This document shows positions 1 to 26,177 of a DNA stretch of 64,000 bases, piece by piece. Below the pieces are notes generated by a model. It worked only from the letters and a program-made list of their open reading frames with translations, was not told where the DNA came from and did not search any database. The stretch is from Corythoichthys intestinalis. Lineage: Eukaryota; Chordata; Actinopteri; Syngnathiformes; Syngnathidae. Location of the stretch: NCBI RefSeq assembly GCF_030265065.1, contig NC_080405.1, positions 19,782,501 to 19,846,500 on the forward strand, given 5' to 3'. The translations under genes and the position numbers were made by a program. Each line of letters opens with the position of its first letter. Position 1 is the first letter of the stretch.

Positions 1-908
1 TTAAAATTACTCCATAATGGTCAAAACTGTCGACTTGCACCTCCCGAACGATATTTTATGCCACCGAAGTTAGTTCGGCTTATGCACACAGAGATCAAAC
101 TTGTTAACATTTATTGGCTGTTAAACGATGATTGACATGTGCGACGCAATCATCTGTCACCATCATTAACTTCAATAAGCAACTCCAATGCGTGCAGTGC
201 TTGCCTGGGGAATCAGAGAGCAAAGGGAGCGACAGTGACACAGATCCGCGATAGACTGAGGGCACGAAGTAGCGAGGGATCGCTGTATAGTGCTCTACCA
301 GTGGGCACACGAAGAGGACCGAGGGGGGGTGCGACAAGCCACCGGTCGTCGGCCGAGTGGCATTCTCAGTGGACAAGGAGCATTGTCAGCCACAAAATGC
401 AAGCCACCTTCGTATTAAAACGTTTGCCATGATCCTAGTATTTGACATTATACAAAACACAATGTTTACTCACTTCCTTGTAGGTCCAATGGTCTCACAG
501 TTGTCGGACTTGTTTTGGCCAATCACGGGGTGAACGGGAACTTTTTTTGAAACCCAAAAAGGCTCACATGCCTCTCCCTGGTACAGCAGCAAAACTCTGC
601 AGCACATTTGGCGGGCGTGATGCAAAAAATAAACAAACTAATCCGCAAAATCAGATGAATCTGCAGTCCATCTGCATGCTATAAAGCAATGCTGTATTGT
701 GAGATGCTGACCCGGGTGACGTCACATTCGCATTCGTCCTAAACCTAACACTGGAGCCGGAAGTCACTCATTTTCATGGTGCAGGATTTAAAAAATTGAA
801 TAAATAAAACGATCGCTTCCACACACAACCAAGCGGTCCATTTCATTCGGGAGCATAAAATACAGCGTGAAATAAGAACTAAACATGCGTTTTGCTGTCA
901 CAGGCACT
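1..908 (-). mobile_element. Kolobok-like non-autonomous DNA transposon, truncated by window edge
   Basis: This stretch is the reverse complement of much of the element at 9749-11251. Shared landmarks are the segment around 1-60 that matches 10570-10640, the block at 440-640 that matches 10020-10190, and the terminal block at 770-908 that matches 9749-9900. It ends in the inverted terminus (read on the minus strand AGTGCCTGTGACA) followed by TTAA at 909-912, as expected for TTAA-targeting elements. The two copies differ by many substitutions and by a different internal segment near 660-770, so both are old. No transposase is seen. The family assignment is an inference from termini and target site. 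Confidence 0.62.
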
Positions 909-1441
909 TTAAGGTACCTCTTAATGTAGTGTGATGGATTCCATTTGACTCTTGGCATGTTGGCAAGGGAGTAAACTTGAACCTTTTTTAATAATCTTTA
1001 AAAATCTTTTTCGTGCATTCAGATAGAGGTGAGTATCACTATAGTGCATTGATCGTAAAGTTGTAGATCATGTTGGCACCATTTAGTTACAATACAGTAC
1101 ATCACAATTAGTAGTAGTTCAAGAAATCCCAACCCCATCTAGTTTTTTTGCTTTGTTACAAATTTCCTGCATAAGCCAGTAGGTAGATGGCAATGTAGTG
1201 TAAAGCGCTTTGAGCACCTTGAAAGGTGGAAAAGTGCCATACAAGTACAGTATATCACCATAAGCGTTGTCTAATTAATAAGCGCGCGACTTTGTCATTA
1301 ATTAATCCGAATTTAGAAAATGATTAATTACTCCTAATTAACACGGTAATGTCAAAATAATTAACACGTTTAAATAATTCTCTCATTTTAATCGGGAGAA
1401 AAATAATCATTTGGAACAGCCCTAGCATGCATATGTATAAG
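909..1441. other. AT-rich non-coding stretch, no gene seen
   Basis: No exon or supported ORF is visible. Positions 1270-1400 are rich in TTAATTA-like words, which suggests an eroded repeat, but I cannot name the family. Confidence 0.4.
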
Positions 1442-2328
1442 CAGGGGTGCACATATTTTTTTTGCCTAGGTTCTCAGAGGAGGACCTGGAGATGTGACTT
1501 GGTCCTCATTGAGCTTGAGAGCCGACCCGCCTGATGCGATAAAATTATGACAAGCTTTAGTTAGAGCCAAATACCTTTAATTAATTATATTAACAATTAA
1601 TGCCTGATTAACATCAACTGGCACAACAAAATTGCCATTACTTTGAAGTGAAATGTAAATAAATAAACATAAAAGCAGTACTAATTCAAAATAAAAAGGA
1701 CATTATGCGGCTCCTACATTAACTCCAAGCCTTTGTAAAAGTGGGATGTCCTCCTCCTCATAAGAGCTCATTGAACGTGCATGTTTAGCTTTGTGAAATG
1801 CGAGCAAAAACACGTTTGTCAGTGCATGGCGCTGCTCTTCATTAACTTTATTCCGACACTTGTCCATAGGGCGAGTGGGGTGCTGCCTGACATCGATAAT
1901 TTCCTTAATTGCCACGTGCTCTGTTTTTTTCGTGCTTTTCAAAGTTTGGATGGCTGAAATTCTTTGACTAGGCTCCTATCAGCGACAATGGGATTCTCAC
2001 GGCAAATTTTGCACCACATATCCGTGCGAGCATCATTTGCTTCTAGCCATGGTACCTCCTGCAGCCGCTTTTCAGCAAAAGTCCTTTTTTCGGTAGCTCC
2101 GGTGACGTCTCTGTCGTCCGTCTGTCCTTTGACGGGGGTGGAGGAACACGGAAATAATTACTCAGTGGGGCTTGCCTCCGACATTTTGAGAAGTGATTAT
2201 CTCGTGTCCGCCGCAAATAGAGTGGTCAGCCATCGGTACGCAAAAGCGTATGGAAGCCGTTGAAGGCCAGCGCGTTTGTATACGTCCAGTACGCATGCGC
2301 GCATGTGGACCACTTATGTGCACCCCTG
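1442..2328 (-). mobile_element. hAT-family DNA transposon relic with perfect 8-bp target duplication
   Basis: The element begins CAGGGGTGCACATA and ends TATGTGCACCCCTG, a 14-bp perfect terminal inverted repeat. It is flanked by identical 8-bp copies of TGTATAAG at 1434-1441 and 2329-2336, the hallmark of hAT insertion. On the minus strand, between about 2090 and 1703, two pieces in different frames read as the N-terminal part of a hAT transposase: a zinc-finger-like stretch (WCKICRENP) and then a segment ending LLQRLGVNVG. The catalytic core is absent, so this is an internally deleted, immobile copy. It probably lies in an upstream intron of scyl1. Confidence 0.88.
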
Positions 2329-2336
2329 TGTATAAG

Positions 2337-2848
2337 CAAAGTCCCACTGTTGTTGGATGTACAGATAAAGTTTGGATATCTAACATCGTTATCAGTGTTC
2401 GCTTCTGATAACTGACAAATATTGTATTACATGTGAAAGGTAACAATAAAATAAAGGTTTGGTATTTGTCTGCCACATGCACAAATCCGCATACTAATAA
2501 AAGTTTAATGCTGTTGCTAATGATGAAATGCTCCTCCCATGTGGGAGTACAAGTAATGGTTTTATGATCTTTATGAGTCTTCTGGTCACTTTTCTGAAGT
2601 GTAACTCAAAACAGGCCAGCCCACAGGTCATCATGGTAACTAAAAGTCGTACTTGATTAGGCATATCCTGCAGTCAGATACATGGGGCTGGTCTCCCCTT
2701 TGAAGGTAAATGATTTATGTATGTTGTCGTGAAACTGCACACAAAGAGCCGTCAAACCTTTTCATTTCTTTTGGTAGAATATTTTTTATTTTGATTAGTT
2801 AGTTTTTTTTTTTTGGTTGAGATTTGTCTAGTGGTAATCTCATTCCAG
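2337..2848. other. Probable scyl1 intron, no feature seen
   Basis: Unique-looking non-coding sequence leads up to the acceptor at 2841-2848. I looked for the kinase N-lobe exons of scyl1 here and in 1-2336 and found none. Confidence 0.5.
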
Positions 2849-16870
<14,022 letters not shown>

Positions 16871-18385
16871 TGATGCGTTTCACGAGAGTTATGGACCAGG
16901 ACCTGCATTTGACTGAACAAGGGCCACAAGACGGAGGCTCCTCTTTGCACGTAAAGCTCAAAGGTCAAACTGTCACTCACTTGGTCAACATAGCTTTGAA
17001 TTATTTGTGGATCATCCCACAGAAATATGAGGTTGCCTGACATTGTAATATTGTGGATGGTTGAATGGGAAGAAAAGCTTAAAAAAGCAGCAGGCATCGG
17101 TGAAACAATCTTCCCATGTGCTCTTAATAAAAAAGAGTTGTAAACTAAATGTATATAAAATGGAGCATCTCATCGTATAATGACACTTTTTCAAACTGAA
17201 AAACTATATATGACCGAGTTTATGAATTTTAAGTAAGCTCACAAACACACTGTACAGTTTTATTCAGTCAATGCATGCACTTTGACCAATAATAATTTCA
17301 GGAACACTGGAACCGAGGTAATTTGACAGGGTACCGTACAAGTACAGTCCTGATTAGTGGAGAGTTGTGTCAAACGGATTCCTTGCCCTTAACTAAAGCA
17401 CAGAAAGAAGGTTACAAATGTGTGTTTCTCCTAGAAATTATACAATTCTGGATTTTCTCCCTTTTAAAAAAAAAAATGGAGCCTTATATTTTCAGCGCAC
17501 CCAATGTGCTGGTTCTGTTCCTTAGTAACGGAGATCTGATTGTCTTTTACTTTTTTGTGCTCTCTTACTTTGACGATTGGCTCGCATTCCAATTTTGAAT
17601 ACAACGGAACGCTGTCAGATTTCATGTTGCCTTTTGATTTTTACATTTGTAAAAAAAAAAAAAACATCAGCTGGATTTAGTGCCAGTATGATGTTGCTGC
17701 TGGGACCATAAATATCATACATTAGAGGGATTGACTGGTTAGAAGAAATAAAAAAGGAGATTCCAAGTCATGTAGCATGTGGCCTTTTCTGAAATCAATA
17801 TATCAATGCCTCAAAGTGTTCCGGTCAAGACATTGTGTCAAATCTTGATATATAAAATAAAATCTTTAAAAAAAACAAATGGAACCCAAATTTGTCATTA
17901 GAGTGTGGGGTTGATGAGTTTGCACTGAACTTATGTACAACACAAAAAAAATGCCTTAACTGGCCAGTCATGCACCAATTGCACTTTTTGTTGTTCGACA
18001 TTTCTTTAGATCTACTAGAATCATCATTCTTACTTTGATTTATTTACTGTCGGTATTCGTAAACATGTCTGAATGTGACAACTGAACTCGTCACAATCCA
18101 CCATTTTAAACTCATTTTTGGAATTCTAATTCAAAAAGTGAAAACTTAGAAAACAATTTACATGTATGAGAAAGTATGAATAAAAATGTTTTTTTCCTTA
18201 ACTCTTTGGCTGTCATAGGGCAACAGATGTCCGTGGATTGGACATCCATCATCGTCAATCACAGCCATCTAGTTAATGGCAAAATTGTCAACACAGGGAA
18301 TTCACAAAATAAACATGTGCTTATTTTTTGCTTTATTCACATAGCCATAAATCACAGTAATTTTCCAAAGGGCTTCACAGCAAAT
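16871..18385. other. scyl1 3' UTR and intergenic DNA
   Basis: The stop codon at 16868-16870 is followed by a probable 3' UTR. Beyond the candidate poly(A) signal the sequence is AT-rich with short A runs (17468, 17652) and no coding content that I can support. Confidence 0.5.
17126..17131 (+). terminator. Candidate scyl1 polyadenylation signal
   Basis: AATAAA lies 256 bp after the stop codon and is the first canonical signal downstream. Further AATAAA words occur near 17750 and 17855, so a longer 3' UTR is also possible. Confidence 0.55.
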
Positions 18386-18404
18386 ACCTTGAGGAAAATA
18401 AGTA

Positions 18405-18882
18405 CCGTATTTTCCGCACTATAAGGCGCACCTTCAATGAATGACATATTTTAAAACTTTTTCCATTTATAAGGTGCACCGCATTATAAGGCGCATAGAA
18501 TAAACGCTATCGTAGAGGCTGGGGTTATTTTATCCATCCATTGGACAGTGCTACGTTAAAGGGAACGTCGTCAAAACAGCAACACAACAGTAAGGTAAAA
18601 CATGTAGTGTAACTTATCACATAGCGGAGGAGAACCTTTTTCTTTTCCACAGTCACACTTTTTGTAATGTATGCACTGTATTTGACCAGAGCATTTATAA
18701 GTGTTATTTGTGGTTTTCTTATTATAATGGTGCAATTTATTAAGCCCGTTTTTGTTAGCAAATTTGCATAAATCTGTCAAAAAAAACAACTTTCGGCTCA
18801 ATATTGATTCATATGTGAGGCGCGCCGGATTATAAGGGGCACTGTCGGCTTGTGGGTGCGCCATATAGTGTGGAAAATACGG
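18405..18882. mobile_element. MITE with 'ATAAGGCGCACC' termini, inserted in a Tc1 end
   Basis: The ends are CCGTATTTTCCGCACTATAA and the near inverse ATATAGTGTGGAAAATACGG, with GGCGCACC motifs just inside both. It is flanked by TA on the left and CA on the right, suggesting a TA target with one later change. The element at 49305-50158 has related ends. No coding content. Confidence 0.8.
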
Positions 18883-19494
18883 CATTTGGATGCCCTGCGA
18901 TTTTTCAAGTTCTCAGACTTAGAATTGATGGGCGGGTTTGAAACTTTAATGGTAGGTTCTTGTCCACTGTGAGAGACAATCTTAAAAATAAAAAAACCTG
19001 AAATCAAAGTGGATGATTTTTTTCATAAATAATTTCTTTGCAAATCATGGTGGAAAATAAATATTAGGTCAATACCAAAAGTTCATCTCAATACTTTGTT
19101 ATCTACCCTTTGTTGGCAATAACGGAGGCCAAACGTTTTCTGTAACTCTTCACAAGCTTTTCACATACTGTTGCTGGTATTTTGGCCCACTACTCCATGC
19201 AGATCTCCTCTAGAGCAGTGATGTTTTGGGGCTGTCGTTGGGCAACACGGACTTTCAACTCCCTCCACAGATTTTATATGGGGTTGAGATCTGGAGACTG
19301 GCTAGGCCACTCCAGGACCTTAAAATGCTTCTTACTAAGCCACTCTGTTGGCCTGGCTGTGTGTTTGGGATCATTGTCATGCTGAAAGACCCAGCCAGTT
19401 CTCATCTTCAATGCCCTTGCTGATGGTAGGAGATTTTCACTCAAAATCTCTCATACATGGCCCCATTCATTCTTTCCTTTACACAGATCAGTCA

Positions 19495-19999
<505 letters not shown>

Positions 20000-20356
20000 A
20001 GTGGAGTTTGGAGTGTGACTGAGTGAGGTTGTGGACAGGTGTCTTTTATACTGATAATGAGTTAAAACAGGTGCCATTAATAAAGGTAACGAGAGGAGCC
20101 TCATTAGAGGAAGTTAGACCTCTTTGACAGCCAGATAGCTTGCTTGTTTGTTGGTGACCAAATACTTATTTTTCAATCTAATTTGGAAATAAATTCTTTA
20201 AAAATCAAACAATGTGATTGTCTGTTTTTTCTCTCCACATTCTGTCTCTCGTGGTTGAGGTTTACCCAGGTTGACAATTAAAGGCCTCTCTAATCTCTTC
20301 AAGTAGGAGAACTTGCACAATTGGTGGTTGACTAAATACTTATTTGCCCCCCTGTA

Positions 20357-22592
20357 AGTGTTTGAACACCTGAGGAAATCAATGTTAATAATGTGGGACA
20401 GTCGCCTTTGATTACAATTACATAGGTCAAACGTTTCCTGTAACTTTTCACCAGGTTTGCACAGCCTGCAGGAAGGATTTTGTACCACTGCTCCACACAA
20501 ATCCTTTCTAGATCAATCAGGTTTCTGAGCTTTCACTGAGGAATACGGAGTTTGAGCCTCCTCCAAAGATTTTCTATTGGGTTTGGGTCTGGAGACCGGC
20601 TAGGCCCCTCCAGAACCTTGATATGCTTTTTACGAAGCCACTCCTTGGTAATTCTGGCTGTCTGCTTCAGGCCATTGTCATGTTGGAAGACCCAGTCATG
20701 ACCCATTTTCAATGCTCTAACTGAGGGAAAGAGGTGATTCTCCAAAATCTCACAGTACATGTCCCTGGTCATCCTTTCCTTAATACAGTGCAGTCGTCCA
20801 GACCCATGTGCAGAAAAACACCCCTAAAGAAACATATGATGCTACCACACCCATGCTTCACAGTAGGAATGGGGTTCTTGGATGGTACTCATCATTCTTC
20901 TTCCCTCAAACACTATGAGTGGAATTAAGACCAAAAAGTTCAATTTTAAGGTATTACAGTGCATCTCAATTATTTTCTGTTACGCCCCCCCCAAGCAAGA
21001 CGTAAATGTTTCGCGCCCCCCCCAAACTCTCTGCCGCCACTGTAAATAGTATTGTCTATAAAATTACTATTATAAATACGCATCTGCCTAACATTGTGTC
21101 CTTTTTTTCTAATAAAGAAAAAAGTAACATAGATCAACTTATAATAAAGTATAACTTTATTGACATTGTTTTGTTTGTAACAGAGAAGACTTGACGTGCA
21201 TCAATTTGCCTGAATTTGAAAAAAAAAAAAAAAAAGTCACATTCAAACTGTAAAAATACACTCAAGGTACATTTTTGACCATTTGATACAGAAAAATAAA
21301 ATGTAATAAAATCCATAAATGATAACAAATTCAAATTGATTAGAAACATTCACTCATGAGGACAATATGCCAAAAAATTTGACCGAAAAAACAAAAATGA
21401 ATAAAGGAAAAAAAGAGTGTCCGTGGACAGAAGGACAGTTTTTATTTTTGCTGCTCACACTCAGTATTACCTCCTTTGCAATGGTGTGGAGTCATTTTGC
21501 AATGAGCATGCTAACAATGCTCACTGGTTTACTGATATAACACTGACAAAGCAGGACGATTGTTGGCAATATTCGGCACGTTTTCGCTGAAAAACAGTCA
21601 AGCGGCTTATCAATGAGATTGGGGTCGAATGTCTTTAAGTGGCGTCTTAATTGATTTGGCTTCTGGCATTCCGCTATAATTATTTTTAGACACAGTAAAC
21701 AGTGGTCTTTCCTCATCACCCACTGTATTAAAAGTCAAAGCTAAAAGGCAAACGGCACGAAAAAAGCGCATTCTCGGCGGCCGAGGTAGAACCGTAGGTG
21801 AGGGCGGTCGTCGTGACGATCCCAAGCCGAAAATGGCACTTCTCGAGCGGCGACGTGAGAACCGGACAACACAGTGGGTCGCTGCGTGAGTGAGTCCGGT
21901 CGGAAAACTGCTTTCGAAAACGGCGGTGGCACACTGCTCTTCATATGTTTTCTGTGTGTGCTGAGTGCTCTTCCTTAGTTTAAAAATACTGCACGCACTC
22001 TGAAAATGAGAGCGCCACTGCCACCCACTGAGTGGATGTGCAAGTACACTTTATTCCAGTACGGCCAAAAAAAAAAAAAAAAAAAAAAAAAAAGCATGTT
22101 CCCCGAGGACACATGCGCCCCCCCGGCATCGCTCTGCCCCACTATTTGAGAAGTACTGAGCTAATATGACTACATGACTTTCTCCCATGACTCCTCTAGA
22201 TCATCCAAATGGTCATTGGCAAACATAAAACGGGCCAGGACATGTGCTGGTTTGAACTGGGGAACCTTCCGTTCAATGCATGTTTTTAAACCATGACGTC
22301 ATGACGTCTACCTCCACTCCACTTTTTCGTTGGACTATTTAAAGCCGACTAACGGGTCTTTGAGGCTCACAATTCTAGCTAATAGACATGTGTTCAAATA
22401 CTTGTTTGCAGCCGTATAATACAAATAAATTGTTAAAAAATCATACACAGTGATTTCTGTTTTTTTTTTCTTTAGATTGTCTCTCACAGTGGACAAGTAC
22501 GTACCATGAAAATTTAAAGCCAGTCCATAATTTCTAAGTGGGAGAACTTGCAAAATCGCAGGGTGTTCAAATACTTATTTTCTTCACTTTAA
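20357..22592 (-). mobile_element. Second Tc1-like relic, split by a hAT
   Basis: The right terminal region (22380-22592) ends CAAATACTTATTTTCTTCAC and carries the CTCACAGTGGACAAGTAC block also seen in the element to the left. On the minus strand, 20772-20536 encodes a transposase C-terminus with [11 protein letters not shown] and DPNPIENLW. The central catalytic part is split: 20830-20956 lies left of the hAT and 22167-22310 right of it. The N-terminal helix-turn-helix region is deleted. The Asn in QHDN and the Glu in PIENLW survive but the protein cannot be made. Confidence 0.75.
20957..22158. mobile_element. 1.2-kb hAT-type element inserted in a Tc1 relic
   Basis: It starts CAGTGCATCTCAATTATTTT and ends ACTATTTGAGAAGTACTG. 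Flanking 8-mers AGGTATTA and AGCTAATA agree at 6 of 8 positions. The ends match those of the 487-bp copy at 7275-7761. The interior has A/T runs (21220, 22068) and no readable transposase. Confidence 0.78.
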
Positions 22593-22704
22593 GTGCTGAT
22601 GGAATTTTTCCTGAGATTGAATTAACAGTGCTTCATGAATAGTCTTAACCAGTGGACCTCTGCTGATATTTAATAATTATGGAGAATATCAGCGATCGTA
22701 AAAA

Positions 22705-22895
22705 AACATCTCCTTCGTACACGGTTTCCATTCATTCCTATTAGGGACAAACTGTGTTGCTTGCGGTACGCCATCAAGCAACACGTCACTTCCGCTCATT
22801 AATATTCATGACATTAGCTACTGTTGCTAAGTAGGGACAAGCCACCATTTGTCCCTAATAGGAATGAATGGAAATCGTGTACGAAGGAGATGTTT
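22705..22895. repeat. 191-bp inverted repeat with 46-48-bp arms
   Basis: The arm at 22705-22750 is an almost perfect inverse of 22848-22895 (shared core CATTCATTCCTATTAGGGAC), with about 97 bp between them. It could be a small MITE or the terminal part of the ISL2EU-like element whose coding sequence begins at 22890. Confidence 0.75.
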
Positions 22896-23099
22896 ACAGA
22901 GGTAAAATTACCAATTCTCTCCGAAAATGATGTGCATGGTGCCAAATTCACTGGCAAAGATGTGGAAGAACATAAAAATGTTCAGTTAAAGAGATGGCTT
23001 GAGTGTCAAAGGCTGAAAAAGACGAAAAAAACGAGCCGACCTAAGCATAGTTTTAGCTTTTTTATCGATGCGACTGACAATGACAACGAACACTTTTAA
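22890..23099 (+). pseudogene. ISL2EU-like SAP-domain N-terminus
   Basis: From the ATG at 22890 the frame reads MFTEVKLPILSENDVHGAKF, then VQLKRWLECQRLKKTKK, the SAP-type DNA-binding helix pair found at the start of the YqaJ-type protein of ISL2EU transposons. Homology ends around 23030 and the frame closes at 23099. No nuclease domain follows. The ORF overlaps the right arm of the inverted repeat at 22705-22895. Confidence 0.62.
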
Positions 23100-24762
23100 T
23101 TTTTTTCATTGATAACACATCTTAATTCTATAATTTATTTACACTTTCCCCTTACTAAAGTTGTTTTTTTATATATATATATAACAGAAATGGTAACAGT
23201 GGCAGTCAGATACCATTGTAATTCTTTTCAGGTCATTCATTGTCAGACAGAAGCAGTATGGCACAACGTTACGCTAAAAAAATAAGTTAAAAATATAAAA
23301 ATGGCTTACCTCTTTGTCCTCTGAAAGACCATGCCAACCCAACATAATGTTTAATGCATATGAAATGTGAATGGATTCACCGAGCTGGTGTTAAAGTCCG
23401 CGCAAGTTGATTCAGTCGCCACATTTTTTCCTCCCGAGTTTTTGGTTTCCGGAAACGTGTGAAGAAAACATCTTTCATGTGTCGTAATGTCTAGAGTCGT
23501 TTCTACAAGTTCCAAAAAAGCAATGCGTGATCGGCAAGTTTGTTTTTGAAAGATGACCGGAGAAAAGTAGCACAAATTACGTTGTCTATGCGAGGGCAGG
23601 TCTATAATGTCCCACTTCGGCTTTACTTCCGCTTTATGATGCGACGTCACGGTCTAAAAATAGCCTGCGTGCAGTACGCCATTCACACATTGCAGACAAA
23701 CAGGCCTATTGACAACTTTGTAGTTTGTTGCTGACAGCAGGACCTTTTCAGACCCACACCATAAACCTACCTGTATATTTTTATGGTTACTGGTTTGTTC
23801 TCATATTCTCTTAAACATTTTAAAATCCTGATGTCATTGAAGTGTATTCCCCGAGGGTTTTCCAAAAAAGGAAACTAGAAAGGACTATGTACGCGTGCGT
23901 GTGTATTCCAAAGCGAAAGTGAAACGGACTATGTGTGGGGATTTTGGGGAAAGCCAAACTTACTCTGGGCGTGGTTGCCCTTTATTTGTTTTTCAGTGTG
24001 AGCAGCGGCTGTTTGGTCATTTAATGAACAGCAGTGAGTTAAAAAATCTTTAATTTTGGTTTTTAAATCTTTTATTTTTTTAATTTCCTGTATTTTTTTC
24101 TATTTTTGTTTTGAGTCTTTTAATTTCTTTTATATATAATTTTACAATTTTTATATATTGTATATATTTCTTTGTTTTTTTCATGTATATATTCCCCTGA
24201 TGTTTTTTAATGTACCGGTAAATTTGTTAAATGTAAATTCAGGTATTTTAATGACAATCTCAGAGGCTCATTTGTGAAGACACAAAAAAACAATACGCAG
24301 AGATACCTCTCCCAAACACTTGCAATTTTTTTTTTTTTTTAATCATTAAAGAAACAAAAAAATAATTATATGAATACTTTTTCTAAATGATCTATGGCTC
24401 ACAAATGGTCTTTTTTGTAGATATTTCTCGATAGAAAATGAAAGAAAAACCTTTCCTTTAGGAAAAATAAAGACACTGGACAGTAGAAATGTTTTAAATG
24501 TCACTATTATTATGATGTGTATCACTTGTATTAATAAGTGATAGTTTGTTCATGTTACAAATCAGCAAAAACCACCACATTTGACCAATTGACCTTTTGT
24601 AAAATTAGCCAATGTGGAATCATTAGGTTGTTTTGGATCATGCTCACTTGACAAGTCTCTATGATGTGATTTAAAAAAAATTTTTTTATGGTCGTTCAGG
24701 AGGCGGAGTTTGCGAAAGGTCAATTAAACATTTCATGGCTTATCACTGAAATTGACCCAAAA
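23100..24762. other. Intergenic, low-complexity and unassigned repeats
   Basis: No gene is supported. Positions 23380-23660 may belong to the ISL2EU-like relic, since GCGACGTCACGGTCT near 23640 resembles an element edge. Positions 24040-24200 are T-rich. Confidence 0.4.
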
Positions 24763-24768
24763 TTTATT
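24763..24768 (-). terminator. Candidate polyadenylation signal of the PLAAT gene
   Basis: TTTATT on the plus strand reads AATAAA on the minus strand, about 255 bp downstream of the stop codon. Confidence 0.45.
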
Positions 24769-25022
24769 CGATAAACAATCAAATCAATATCCTAAACCCA
24801 CTTACAAAATGATAAAAGGTTTGAAAATCTCGTAAAACAGTAGATATATCAAAACCGTACAGATGGGATTAATTTGAATTAAATTGCAAACACTCATTGA
24901 TTAGTGCAACATTGTAAAACTCAGTGTGCTTATCCATGAATGGTTTGTAAGACAACTTACAATATAACTAAAGCTTTGCTGGTGAGTCACTGAATCAAGC
25001 AGCAGTGTCTTCCTTTTTTTTG

Positions 25023-26177
25023 TCACTGTTTGTGCTTGTCCTTGTTGCCGCCGAACAAAGTTGCTGCCAGAGCTGCTATGCCCAAAAAACCCAGAGTCAG
25101 TCCACCTGCAACCATGACGGCTTCTCCCACCTGACGGACCTGCAGAGATCAATCGGTCGGTCACAGCTTTATTTCCTCTAGAATGCACTGCATTTCTTAT
25201 TTTAAATGTTTCAACTTACCTGTCGGGACTGGCCCTTGCCGTAACGCAGCTGGGTGACAAAGTGCTCGCAATTTCTACGAATCAGGCAGTACGGCATAAC
25301 CTCGCCCACAAGCTCTATGGCATCCCTCACAATGATGGAGACGGGGCGGGGCTCGTACTTGCCGTCCAGTATGTTGTTGATTTTCCAAAAACTTTCGCCA
25401 ATCACCTCCCACAGTTCCTCCTTCTTCACAATGGCCATGTCTGCCAGGACTGACATCATGCTGTTGATGCCCGCGCCCGGAACCTCCGCTATCGTGTGCA
25501 TCGGAAGAAGTTAATATTTGCATTACAGGTTTAAATTGAACACATGATATACCGGTCAGAGCAGCGGTACAGTGGAAACTCAGTTCACAACAATGTGGTC
25601 AAACTCTGTTTTCTTCCCCCAAAGGAATAACTACAATCATAAAAGTTGAATCATAAAATTAGTAATGTACAACTCACATGGTGGGGCCAAATGAACAACA
25701 TAGCCATTGCCAATGTATATTGCCCAATGCTGGTAGGTGCCACGGGAGATTTCTATCAGGTCGCCAGGCTTTGGTTTCTCATCATACTTTGTTGGAGGTA
25801 CAAACAGTATAACAGTTATTATAGTCACATGGACACATCATGTCATTATCATATGAAGTCAAATAGTCTTGCGACTTTTCTGAATTTGTAAATCTAAAAG
25901 TAGCTGTATTAATAATGTCCATTGCTCTACTTGAGGAATTTAGTCACAATTAAACTTAATCTTTTATGAAACACTTGTAGGCCATGAAAATACACTATAA
26001 AATACAGTAGCAAGTTAGAAACGATACAAAAAAACACAGTACATTTGTAGATGAGGGTGCCTTGTCCTCATTTACATTCAAATAATTGCTCGAAAAAGCA
26101 ACATTTTTAACTGTAATTACATAATTTTATATACAGAATGATTCTGAAGAGGATTCTCTTACCTGTGTGGATGCCAT
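25023..26177 (-). CDS. PLAAT (HRASLS-type) phospholipase A/acyltransferase, complete
   Basis: PLAAT enzymes move acyl chains between phospholipids, acting as phospholipase A1/A2 and N-acyltransferases through an LRAT/NlpC-P60 fold. Four coding exons on the minus strand, with consensus borders and matching phases: 26177-26163 (MASTQ), 25786-25678, 25488-25220, 25139-25023, giving 169 residues. The catalytic set is present: His in YQHWAIYIG, His in YVVHLAPP and Cys in RRNCEHF. A hydrophobic C-terminal helix ([19 protein letters not shown]) followed by a Lys/Gln tail is the usual membrane anchor. The length is typical of the family. The first coding exon is only 15 bp and is supported by its phase and its GTAAGA donor. 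Any 5' UTR exon lies upstream and is not identified. It is transcribed divergently from ints5, 3.3 kb away. I cannot tell which PLAAT paralog this is; fish have several. Confidence 0.94.

Noticed and set aside
104-432. Overlapping ORFs of about 90-97 codons on both strands at the window start
   Set aside because: They lie inside the Kolobok-like repeat, resemble no protein I know, and the homologous copy at 9749-11251 does not keep the frames.
23351-23650. Minus-strand ORF of 99 codons between the SAP relic and the PLAAT gene
   Set aside because: Considered as the THAP partner of the ISL2EU-like relic, but it has no Cys/His pattern of a THAP finger and no domain I recognise.
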